Position numbers and translations under genes: made by a program. 35,634 bases of DNA from Prolixibacteraceae bacterium. Lineage in GTDB: Bacteria > Bacteroidota > Bacteroidia > Bacteroidales > Prolixibacteraceae. The notes beneath the pieces were generated by a model. It worked only from the letters and a program-made list of their open reading frames with translations. It was not told where the DNA came from and ran no database searches. This document shows, piece by piece, positions 1 to 8,041 of the stretch (its first letter is position 1; every line of letters begins with the position of its first letter). Location of the stretch: NCBI GenBank assembly GCA_029975525.1, contig JARKOX010000195.1:1-35634 (forward strand). Direction: 5' to 3'.

Positions 1-141
1 AACAGGGTGGAGGTATGGAGTGATGAAGTAAAGAACCCAGTAGCAGTGCGTTATTGCTGGGAAAACTTCGAAATAGGTACCTTGTTCAATACTGCAGGAC
101 TTCCTGCCTCTTCGTTCCGAACAGATAACTGGGACAATTAG
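1..141 (+). CDS. SASA-family (sialate O-acetylesterase-like) esterase, C-terminal fragment
   Basis: Frame 1 is open from the first base to a TAG at 139-141, giving 46 residues that begin [13 protein letters not shown] and end [14 protein letters not shown]. The same pattern closes the full SASA-family esterase at 12688-14616 (NRVKVWSEKVKNP, then GLPASTFTTDNF). This is therefore the tail of a second, paralogous member of that family, cut by the window edge. The catalytic GQSNM and DxxH blocks lie outside the window. Members of this family deacetylate sugars; the substrate of this copy cannot be judged. Codon use is more AT-rich than in the paralogue. Confidence 0.85.
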   Translation, partial: NRVEVWSDEVKNPVAVRYCWENFEIGTLFNTAGLPASSFRTDNWDN

Positions 142-241
142 GCAGTCTATTGAAATCTTGCTTTACGCGATTCTTTTACGTATTAGGGGAACACTTGACA
201 GAATGGGAGCCTTCAAGATTTTAATTCGGTAATTGTATTGG

Positions 242-258
242 TTGGAAAGAGCTTCCAA
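242..258. repeat. Short inverted repeat upstream of the DUF5107 gene
   Basis: TTGGAA at 242-247 and TTCCAA at 253-258 form a perfect 6-bp palindrome around a 5-base spacer, about 60 bases before the start codon at 320. It could be an operator half-site pair or chance. The rest of the 142-319 spacer shows nothing recognisable. Confidence 0.25.
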
Positions 259-319
259 AGCAAAAATCACTTTTTTAATGCATTTGTTCAAAGGGTTCGA
301 ATTGTGATCCATAACATTA

Positions 320-3300
320 ATGACGATGATGAAATACTTCAGTTATCTTTTTCTACTTTCTCTGCTTAACTTAGTCGTAAGTGCCCAAAATGCGGTCATA
401 AGAGAAGAAGTTTTACCGCTGTTAACTTATCCTTTCTCAGATCCTGACATGGTGCCTGAGGTTGGCAGGATATATCCCTATTATAGGTTCAATGGTTATA
501 CAGATAAGGGAGTTGTCAGAGATTGGAAGATGATTGTTTTAGAAAATAAGTACATAAAACTCTGGGTCAATCCGCAGGTAGGAGGAAAGATTTGGGGTGC
601 TATAGAAAAATCTACTGGCAGGGAATTTATCTATTTCAACCATGTTGTGAAATTCAGGGATGTTGCCATTCGAGGTCCCTGGACTTCTGGTGGTTTGGAA
701 TTTAACTTTGGATTGATTGGCCATGGCCCCTCATGCGCCAATCCTGTTGACTATTTTACAAGAACAAATAACGATGGAAGTGTGAGTTGTTTTGTCGGCA
801 ATCTGGATCTGCCAAGCCGCACACGGTGGATGGTTGAAATAAATCTTCCACCAGACAAAGCCTATTTTACCACCCGTTCAGTCTGGGATAATCCCACTGT
901 ATTGGACCAGTCGGGTTACCATTGGACAAATCTGGGAATTAAAACAGAAGGTAATTTGGAGTATCAATTCCCAGGCAACAAGTACATCGGTCATGACGGG
1001 AAGTCCTATGCTTGGCCAAAAGATGATAAAGGAAGAGATCTTCAATTTTATGAAAACAATAATTTTGGCTCTTACAAGTCTTACCATGTCTTAGGAGAGT
1101 TGACCAACTTTTATGGTGGATTCTGGCATAAGGATAATTTCGGATTTGGACATTATGCGACTTATGACGATAAACCCGGAAAAAAAATCTGGATTTGGGG
1201 GCTTTCCGATCAGGGAATGAATTGGGTAAAACTACTTACAGATACAGATGGACAATATACGGAATTTCAATCTGGGCGTACCTTTAATCAAGCGAATGAA
1301 GCAAGCAGCTTTACCCCTTTTAAAAATAGAAGCCTGACTGCAGGATCAACCGACGAGTGGACAGAATTTTGGTTTCCTATAAAAGAAACTCAAGGGCTGA
1401 AATCTGCACTTCCTGAAGGATCCGTAAACCTCCGGCTGCATGGTGATTCGGTATATGTTTGGTTTTGCCCCAATGAAAGAATAGATAGAAGATTAGAGAT
1501 CAAAAATGGCAAGGATATAATATTTGCCAAGGATATTCACTCTGATCCCATGGAGATGGTATTCGCATCAGTTCAATACAAAGGAAATATTCAGAATCTG
1601 AGTGTTTGGGTTGGCAATAAATTGATTTTCGATGCTGACCATGAAAAATACAGACTAAATCGTCCGGCGGAGACGATTACAACATTTAACTGGGAAACAG
1701 CTTTTGGCCATTTTCTAAAAGGCAAAGAGATGGAACGGCAACGCTGGTATAGCAAAGCCGGGGAAGAATACGAAAAATCTTTAGCAGTAGAGGCATCCTT
1801 TGTTCCCTCGCTGACCGGAATGGCAAATATCAAGTGCCGGGAAACAGATTACCAATCAGCAATGGAATACGCACTGTTGGCACTTTCAGTAGATACCTAT
1901 GATGGCTATGCCAATTTGATCTATGGATTGGCCGGATTAGCCCTTGGTGATACTATCTCTGCCATCGATGGATTTTCTATAGCATCAGCTGATATATCCC
2001 AACGTAGTGCAGCGTATAATTCGCTTGCCTCAATTTATATTTGCAAGGGAGACTTTCAGAGAGCATATGCATATGCTGAAAAAAGTCTCCAATTTAATCA
2101 GTTGAGTAATGAAGCTTCTCAGTTGAAGATCCTAACTCTAAGGAAAATGAGAGCACACGAACAAGCAAATAAAGAAATAATGAGACTGGAAACAAATGAC
2201 CCTCTCAATCATTTCGCGCGGTTCGAGAGGTATCTGAGTGATCCTTCTGACTATAACCTCCAGCAAATACGAAAATACATTAGCAACGAGTTTCCCTGTG
2301 AAACCTATCTTGAATATGCTTTGTGGTATTATAAGCATAATCAGGTGGAAGATGCTCTTTGCGTACTCAATTGTGCGCCTGAAGATAAACCGATAATTCT
2401 GTGCTGGAAAGGCTACTTGAGTCACCTTCTTGGTAGGAACAAGCACGCATCTGATGAATTGAAAAAAGCGCTAAAGATTAGTCCTAACCTAGTTTTTCCA
2501 TTCAGACCAGAGACGCTAAAGGCACTCGATTGGGCACAAAGCATCTCAACTAACTGGATATTAAAATATTATTCTGCATTAATCTATCTAAACGCTGGCG
2601 CAACAGCGAAATCCCTTGCTTTATTAGAAAGTTGCGGAGATACAGCAGATTTCTACCCTTTTTATGCAGTTCGATCAGGCCTTTATGTATCTGATAGTGA
2701 AAAATCTCAGAGGGATGTCGATAAAATAATAAAACTTGAAACGAATGATTGGAGAGCCGGATTATTTGCATCGAAATATTATCTCGACCACGGAAATTAT
2801 CAGAGATCAGAAGAAATTGCCAGGAAATATTTTGAGATAAATACTAAAAACTATTATCTCGGGTTGCAGTATGCGAAAATTCTGGAATTAAATAGAAAAT
2901 ATGATGCTTGCATTAAAATACTTGGGAAAATATGGATTTTACCGAATGAAGGAGCTACAGAAGGGCGAATAATCTGGCGAAACGCTAATATTGGAAAAGC
3001 TTTGGAATATTTTGAGAAAACTAGCTATAGAAAAGCTTTGGAAAGCATTCACAACTCAAAAAAATGGCCTGCTAACCTCGGAGTAGGTAAGCCTTTTGAG
3101 GTTGATGAACGATTTGAAGATTTTATCTCTATGCTGTGTCTTCAAAAAACTGGAAACCAAACATCTGCAAAAGAGTTACGCGACAGAATTATCCACCAGC
3201 CTCCACAACAAATGGTTTCAGATGACACTAACGACTTCCTGACTGCATGGCTTTGGAAAGAATCAGGCAACAAGTCCAAAGGAGATTCTCTGATGAATCA

Positions 3301-3448
3301 CTTGATTAAACGGAATCTTTCCTCCGTGAAGAGAATATGGTACCAAGCTTTTTATTCAGGCGAATTACAGGAGGTAGAAAAAAATGTAGGAGAACCAGGC
3401 CGAACGGACCAATTATTTTTTTTCTTGAGATGGCTAATTAAAGTCTAA
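320..3448 (+). CDS. Secreted DUF5107 domain protein with TPR repeats
   Basis: This 1042-residue protein starts with a signal peptide (MTMMKYFSYLFLLSLLNLVVSAQ; ATG codons 3 and 4 are alternative starts). Residues of about 45-350 match the DUF5107 type: an aromatic-rich beta domain with motifs such as NPQVGGKIWGAIEK, WTSGGLEFNFG and GFGHYATYDD. In known members this domain resembles the beta-supersandwich of aldose epimerases and some glycosidases. From about residue 460 on, the chain is helical and repetitive with TPR-like units (for example YSKAGEEYEKSLAVEASFVPSL and AAYNSLASIYICKGDFQRAYAYAEKSLQ, shortened here as cores). DUF5107-TPR proteins occur in glycan loci of Bacteroidota; no reaction is firmly known to me. 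The gene is AT-richer than the locus after 4.8 kb. The family call is fairly sure; the function is unknown. Confidence 0.8.
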   Translation: MTMMKYFSYLFLLSLLNLVVSAQNAVIREEVLPLLTYPFSDPDMVPEVGRIYPYYRFNGYTDKGVVRDWKMIVLENKYIKLWVNPQVGGKIWGAIEKSTGREFIYFNHVVKFRDVAIRGPWTSGGLEFNFGLIGHGPSCANPVDYFTRTNNDGSVSCFVGNLDLPSRTRWMVEINLPPDKAYFTTRSVWDNPTVLDQSGYHWTNLGIKTEGNLEYQFPGNKYIGHDGKSYAWPKDDKGRDLQFYENNNFGSYKSYHVLGELTNFYGGFWHKDNFGFGHYATYDDKPGKKIWIWGLSDQGMNWVKLLTDTDGQYTEFQSGRTFNQANEASSFTPFKNRSLTAGSTDEWTEFWFPIKETQGLKSALPEGSVNLRLHGDSVYVWFCPNERIDRRLEIKNGKDIIFAKDIHSDPMEMVFASVQYKGNIQNLSVWVGNKLIFDADHEKYRLNRPAETITTFNWETAFGHFLKGKEMERQRWYSKAGEEYEKSLAVEASFVPSLTGMANIKCRETDYQSAMEYALLALSVDTYDGYANLIYGLAGLALGDTISAIDGFSIASADISQRSAAYNSLASIYICKGDFQRAYAYAEKSLQFNQLSNEASQLKILTLRKMRAHEQANKEIMRLETNDPLNHFARFERYLSDPSDYNLQQIRKYISNEFPCETYLEYALWYYKHNQVEDALCVLNCAPEDKPIILCWKGYLSHLLGRNKHASDELKKALKISPNLVFPFRPETLKALDWAQSISTNWILKYYSALIYLNAGATAKSLALLESCGDTADFYPFYAVRSGLYVSDSEKSQRDVDKIIKLETNDWRAGLFASKYYLDHGNYQRSEEIARKYFEINTKNYYLGLQYAKILELNRKYDACIKILGKIWILPNEGATEGRIIWRNANIGKALEYFEKTSYRKALESIHNSKKWPANLGVGKPFEVDERFEDFISMLCLQKTGNQTSAKELRDRIIHQPPQQMVSDDTNDFLTAWLWKESGNKSKGDSLMNHLIKRNLSSVKRIWYQAFYSGELQEVEKNVGEPGRTDQLFFFLRWLIKV

Positions 3449-3880
3449 TAACAAATAAACGTTTGGTTAACACCGATATTTAGCTTTATAATTTAATAAA
3501 AGACCGAGGATGAAGAATTGCAAAAAAATTAAGTTGATATATAATATTTTATTTGTTTAAGAGATCAACTAAGGGGAACTGTATTTGCAGAAAACCTTGC
3601 TCTAAAATTTTTGATTTTTATAGATTCGTGATGAGTCAGGGATATTGCATCTTTTTGAAGAGATGGACGATATGTGAATTTTTATAGTGACCTCAAGGAG
3701 ATTCTCAAACGGGTTGTCCTTGCCTACTTTTGTTCAAAACGTTTTAAAAAGTAAAATCTTCCAGAAAAAAGATACATTTGAAAAGTAAGAAAAAACAGCC
3801 GGCTAGAGTTCAGTTTGTACAACCACATAATAAAAATGAGTGCAGAAAGCCAAGCATGGATCGGGTTCAGGCTGAACGAG
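3449..3880. other. AT-rich intergenic region
   Basis: These 432 bases carry no convincing gene. The composition is strongly AT-rich, with runs such as TTTATAATTTAATAA near 3482. Short open frames exist but have no signal peptide or family motif. The only feature I would mark is a TAnnTTTG box at 3773-3780. Confidence 0.6.
3773..3780 (+). promoter_or_regulatory. Possible Bacteroidota -7 promoter box
   Basis: TACATTTG matches the Bacteroidota -7 consensus TAnnTTTG at every fixed position. It lies about 100 bases before the start proposed at 3881. No clean TTTG -33 element is present 19-21 bases upstream (the nearest TTTTG is near 3728-3732), so the call is weak. Confidence 0.3.
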
Positions 3881-4778
3881 ATGATGGGGGAGTTAGTCTT
3901 TCTGTTTTTGTTAATTCCATTTTTTTCGATTGGTCAGAAGCATTGTTGGGGGGACCAACCTTGTGGACAATATTTCCGAAATCCGGGTGTAGATATTTTG
4001 GGAGGTAATAAGAATTTTTGCATTATTGCTCCCGACAGCTCTACCTCGTTGCTCAATTCGGAATTTCCAGGTATCGTGCAACGCCTTTGGATGATGCGTA
4101 AGTCCAGCGATTCATTGTTACTGCGAACATCCGTTTTTAGTTTTTCGTTTGAGGAGGGAGAGCTGGTATCCAGCCTTTCGCCCGATAGGTTACTGGGTAC
4201 CGGCTTCCATAGCACAAACGAGCTGTTTTTTTTTTGTGGGGCGTCTGCAATCCGATCATTTCGAAATGCGGTCGTGGCTTTTTCATACCGGCTGCAACGT
4301 AAACATAGGTGCCCAATTGCCGTCTGGTGTGGTCAAAGAAAACCATCAGGAAAATTGGTTGTTGCCGTTCAACAGCTTTATTGGGAATTTGGTCGGTGCG
4401 CTCCGGTTTGGCGGATTTTATCCGGCGAGAAAGGGTAAATGGTATGCAGGAGATGATAGGTTTGTTGTTGGCAGTATGAATAGCATCCGGTTATATGGCG
4501 CGGAAGTGGAAAATAATTTGAGTGTGGTGTGGGAAATTTATTGTGCCTGCCCAACTTGTGACACTAATGTTGTCCTCTATGAAAGAGACATTGCTTCCAA
4601 TGACCACTCTGGGGGAGAACGTTTCGGCAGGTGTCGCTTCCATCTGGCCGTTCCGATTGCTTTTTACAAAATCGCTGGTTTTCCCACCGAAGCCGGACCT
4701 GCCAATGATTGCCGGAAACATCATGAATGTGTAGCCTTTGGGCAAATGATACAACTAAAAAATCAAGTATATATATGA
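3881..4778 (+). pseudogene. Secreted protein of unknown family, frameshifted at a T10 run
   Basis: From ATG 3881 the frame encodes a clear signal peptide (MMGELVFLFLLIPFFSIGQ) and about 100 further residues up to a run of ten T at 4226-4235. Beyond it this frame continues to a stop at 4438, but the +1 frame is open to a TGA at 4776-4778. Removing one T would join the two into a single protein of about 298 residues, reading across the junction as NELFF-FVGRLQSDHFEMRS. The joined frame ends in an ATGA overlap with the next gene, which suggests the downstream frame is, or was, translated. No family is recognised; Cys pairs (CACPTC near residue 220) and aromatic/Gly-rich stretches suggest an extracellular beta domain. 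It may be an inactivating indel, a slippage or phase-variation site, or a sequencing error. Confidence 0.5.
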
Positions 4779-6844
4779 AAACGAAGATTCTCCGATCATT
4801 TTTTTTATTAGGGGTGCTGGTTGCGATTTCGACACAAAATATGGCGCGAACGGCTGCATCCCCCGGAAGTGTTGTGCAACATCTCAGCATTAAAGTCGCC
4901 AAAAGCGGCGTTGAGTTATCCTGGAAACCGGTTCCGGGCGCCACGGGCTATACCGTTTATCGTGCTGCGGGACGCTTCGGCAAGTACGAACCGGTTAACC
5001 GGAAACCTGTGAAAAAAACATCGTTCTTCGACAATGACGGGAAACACAAATACGCATATTTCAAAGTCAGTGCGTGGGTGGGCGGCAAGGAGAGTGATCC
5101 GTCGGCCCCTCAGTCGTTAGAGATGGAGCTGTTCGGCAGCAACACCCTGGTCGTTTCGCCTGACGACTCACGCGAAGCGGTGCGGCAGGAAATCGAAAAA
5201 ATCACCAAAGAGCTGGCAAACGGCCGGATTTCTCAGTTTACCAACCGAAGGCAGGCCATTCTGTTCAAGCCCGGCAACTACGACTGGTTGGGTTTTGAGA
5301 ACGGATTTTATATGCACGTTGCTGGACTCGGGTTCAGTCCGACCGAAACCCGGATCGACCGCGTGTCGGTCAACACCAATTGGCTGGGCGGTAACAATGC
5401 GACCTGCAACTTCTGGCGGGCATTGGAGAATGTAACCCTGCTCAACCACTCCGGAGAGTTCAATTATGGAGTGTCGCAGGCTGCCCCCTTGCGACGTCTT
5501 AAAATTCAAGGAAAGGTTAACCTTGACATGGGCGGATGGGCAAGCGGAGGTTACCTGGCCAACTCGCTGGTAACCGATACAATCGGGTCGGTCAGTCAGC
5601 AGCAGTTTTTTCTGCGTAACAACCAGCTGAACTATTTTCAGGGAGTGAACTGGAACCTGGTATCGGTAGGCGATGTGGGGACAATCGAACCCAAAGCCAA
5701 CCGTTCGATCGTAAACCAAACCCCGGTAATCTACGAGAAGCCGTTCATCTATTTTTCCAACGGTGATTATCGGGTGTTTTTGCCAGCCCGCCGTGAGAAC
5801 GAAAAAGGTACCACATGGAGCGACGGCAAAACCGAACAGGGAGTTTCCATTTCGCTCGACCGCTTTTATGTGGCCCGTGCCGATATCGACAATGACGCAA
5901 CGCTCAATCATCAGCTTCAACTTGGTAAACACATTCTTTTTACGCCTGGTATCTATCAGGTTTCCCAACCGCTGCAGGTGAATAAACCCAATATCATTTT
6001 GCTGGGGCTGGGACTGGCTTCCATTCAACCCACGGCAGGGAACAACGCCATGGAGGTGGACGATGTGGAAGGTGTGCGTATTGCCGGACTAATCTTCGAT
6101 GCCGGTTCGGGGGTTAATCCCGCCACCAGCACCGGCGGCTCGCCTGTTTTGCTTCAGGTGGGGAAGCGGGGAGCCCAGAAGGATTTGAGCCACAATCCCA
6201 TTGTGCTGAGTGACCTCTTCTTTCGCGTGGGCGGCGTTGATACGGAAGAGCCGTGCCGGGCTGACATATCGGTCGAGATCAATGCCCATTCCACCATTGG
6301 CGATCATTTCTGGGTTTGGCGTGCCGACCACGGACAGCAGGTGGCCTGGGAGCTGAACCGTGCCGACTACGGTCTGGTGGTGAACGGCGACGATGTAACC
6401 ATTTACGGCTTGTTTGTGGAACACTATCAAAAGTACGATACCCACTGGACCGGGAACAACGGACGAGTCTACTTCTATCAGAATGAAAAGGCCTACGACG
6501 TACCCACGCAGAAAGACTGGATCGGCCCCGATGGCAATGGCCACGGCTGGGCGGCCTACCGGGTCTCCGACAACGTCAAGAAGCACGAAGCGTGGGGCGT
6601 GGGCGTCTACAGCGTCTTCATCAACACCAAAGATTTTGTCCTGCTCGAAAATGCCATCGTTACACCTCCAGAGGGAGAGATCACCATTCATTACCCTTTT
6701 ACGGTCTTGTTGTCGACCAAAGGAGGGATCGAACACATCATCAACGGGGTGGGCGGACCTCACACCAACAGGGAGTCGGAGCGTGGATCCCGCGTGATCC
6801 TTCCTCCGGAATTTAACAAAGTCTGGAAAAGCCAACGACCTTGA
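4775..6844 (+). CDS. Secreted FN3 plus beta-helix protein (GH55-like / 'adenylyl cyclase'-annotated family)
   Basis: I chose ATG 4775 (689 aa) because it opens a signal peptide, MKTKILRSFFLLGVLVAIST. An in-frame ATG at 4727 would add 16 residues that spoil it. Residues of about 30-120 form a fibronectin type III-like domain (VELSWKPVPGATGYTVYR). From about 125 to 680 the protein resembles the large right-handed beta-helix proteins, related in fold to GH55, that are often labelled 'adenylyl cyclase' or 'coagulation factor 5/8' in Actinobacteria. Shared-looking blocks are AILFKPGNYD, GGWASGGYLANS, QTPVIYEKPF, IGDHFWVWRADHG, LVVNGDDVTIYGLFVEHYQ and HEAWGVGVYSVF. There is no nucleotide cyclase signature; a carbohydrate substrate is inferred. 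The start codon overlaps the upstream frame's stop (ATGA), and a metallophosphoesterase follows. Confidence 0.75.
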   Translation: MKTKILRSFFLLGVLVAISTQNMARTAASPGSVVQHLSIKVAKSGVELSWKPVPGATGYTVYRAAGRFGKYEPVNRKPVKKTSFFDNDGKHKYAYFKVSAWVGGKESDPSAPQSLEMELFGSNTLVVSPDDSREAVRQEIEKITKELANGRISQFTNRRQAILFKPGNYDWLGFENGFYMHVAGLGFSPTETRIDRVSVNTNWLGGNNATCNFWRALENVTLLNHSGEFNYGVSQAAPLRRLKIQGKVNLDMGGWASGGYLANSLVTDTIGSVSQQQFFLRNNQLNYFQGVNWNLVSVGDVGTIEPKANRSIVNQTPVIYEKPFIYFSNGDYRVFLPARRENEKGTTWSDGKTEQGVSISLDRFYVARADIDNDATLNHQLQLGKHILFTPGIYQVSQPLQVNKPNIILLGLGLASIQPTAGNNAMEVDDVEGVRIAGLIFDAGSGVNPATSTGGSPVLLQVGKRGAQKDLSHNPIVLSDLFFRVGGVDTEEPCRADISVEINAHSTIGDHFWVWRADHGQQVAWELNRADYGLVVNGDDVTIYGLFVEHYQKYDTHWTGNNGRVYFYQNEKAYDVPTQKDWIGPDGNGHGWAAYRVSDNVKKHEAWGVGVYSVFINTKDFVLLENAIVTPPEGEITIHYPFTVLLSTKGGIEHIINGVGGPHTNRESERGSRVILPPEFNKVWKSQRP

Positions 6845-6946
6845 TTGATTAGGACAGCTGTTTGAAGGATAAACAGGTTGTTTTTGGTATTTTCGAACCG
6901 TCAGGGAGGAACGCTTCTACGTTCCGGAAAATACCATAAAAATGCG

Positions 6947-8014
6947 ATGAATATGAAAAACTGTTTTTTGTTCCTTTTTTTATCTCTTCCGTTATTCATT
7001 TTCGGGCAGCATAGCGAAGAACCTGCTCTGAGCAACAAAGAGTCTTTTTCGATGGTCCTGTTTCCGGATCCTCAGAATTATACCAAGTTCGATACCAACC
7101 AGCCTGTGCTGGAGTTGATGACAGCCTGGACTGCCCGGCAGGCAGAGAAACTCAACATTAAAGCGGTGCTTTGTACCGGCGACCTGGTCGAACAGAATGA
7201 ACTGCTAATCGCCGATGGGGTCAACGGGAACCAAACCAGCCGGGAGCAGTGGCAGGCCGCCTCCCGGGCGTTTGAACGCCTGGACAATCTCCTGCCTTAT
7301 ATTATTGCGACCGGAAACCACGATTACGGATACAAAAGAGCTGAAAACCGGCAGACCAATTTCCCGGCCTATTTCTTCCCGGAAAGAAACACCGGCTGGA
7401 AAAGTGTTCTGAAAGAGGTTTTCAACAATAGTTTTGGTTATCCAACCCTCGAAAATGCTGCCTTTGAGTTTGACCTGCCCAACTGGCGGAAAATATTGGT
7501 GGTGGTGATCGAATTTGCCCCCCGCGACGAAGTGCTTCAATGGGTGAAAGGATTGGCTTCCTCGGCAACGTATCAGGAGCATTTAATTGTGCTTCTTACT
7601 CACTCCTATCTCGCCGGAAATAATCAACGGATTAAGCAGGAGAACTATAAAGTTAATCCGGCCAACTATGGCGAAGCGATCTGGAATAAACTCGTTTCCT
7701 GCTCTTCCAACATTGAATTGGTCATTTCCGGTCATTATTGTGTAATTGGCAATTATGAGGAGAATGTGGGGTACCGGACAGATAAAAACCAGGCCAACCG
7801 TACCGTGCATCAAATGATGTTTAATACCCAGACCGATGGCGGAGGATGGCAGGGTAATGGCGGAGATGGCTGGCTGCGTCTGCTGGAATTTTTACCCGAC
7901 GGGAAGACGCTCAGGGTCAGGACCTATTCTCCTTTCTTTGGATATTCGCCCAAAACGAAAAGCATGGCCTGGCGAACCGATGCGTTCGATCAGTTTGAGA
8001 TGATATTTGAATGA
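6947..8014 (+). CDS. Secreted calcineurin-like metallophosphoesterase
   Basis: The start at 6947 (355 aa; ATG 6953 is equally possible) gives the signal peptide MNMKNCFLFLFLSLPLFIFGQ. An open frame reaches back to 6878 but would bury it. The metal-site blocks of the calcineurin-like fold appear in order: FPDPQNY (D41, Q43, replacing the usual DxH), GDLVEQN, GNHDYGY, LTHSYL and SGHYC. The last block normally reads GHxH; here the final His is Cys, so one metal ligand may be missing or supplied elsewhere. Such enzymes hydrolyse phosphomonoesters or diesters; the substrate is unknown. The stop codon is followed directly by the DUF4091 gene, and the beta-helix gene is about 100 bases upstream, so a shared operon is likely. 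Confidence 0.8.
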   Translation: MNMKNCFLFLFLSLPLFIFGQHSEEPALSNKESFSMVLFPDPQNYTKFDTNQPVLELMTAWTARQAEKLNIKAVLCTGDLVEQNELLIADGVNGNQTSREQWQAASRAFERLDNLLPYIIATGNHDYGYKRAENRQTNFPAYFFPERNTGWKSVLKEVFNNSFGYPTLENAAFEFDLPNWRKILVVVIEFAPRDEVLQWVKGLASSATYQEHLIVLLTHSYLAGNNQRIKQENYKVNPANYGEAIWNKLVSCSSNIELVISGHYCVIGNYEENVGYRTDKNQANRTVHQMMFNTQTDGGGWQGNGGDGWLRLLEFLPDGKTLRVRTYSPFFGYSPKTKSMAWRTDAFDQFEMIFE

Positions 8015-8041
8015 ATGTTTCATAGAAAACCAATAGTACTG

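Noticed and set aside
4522..4734. Third-frame open frame of 70 residues within the split secreted gene
   Set aside because: The frame ending at 4778 has the ATGA overlap with the next gene and joins the signal-peptide frame by a single T; this one does neither.
5168..6835. Long - strand open frames within the beta-helix gene
   Set aside because: The sense frame has a signal peptide and family blocks throughout; the antisense frames have none.
4775..6844. Nucleotide cyclase, as homologues of this protein are often labelled
   Set aside because: No cyclase catalytic motif is present; the chain is a secreted FN3 plus beta-helix protein.
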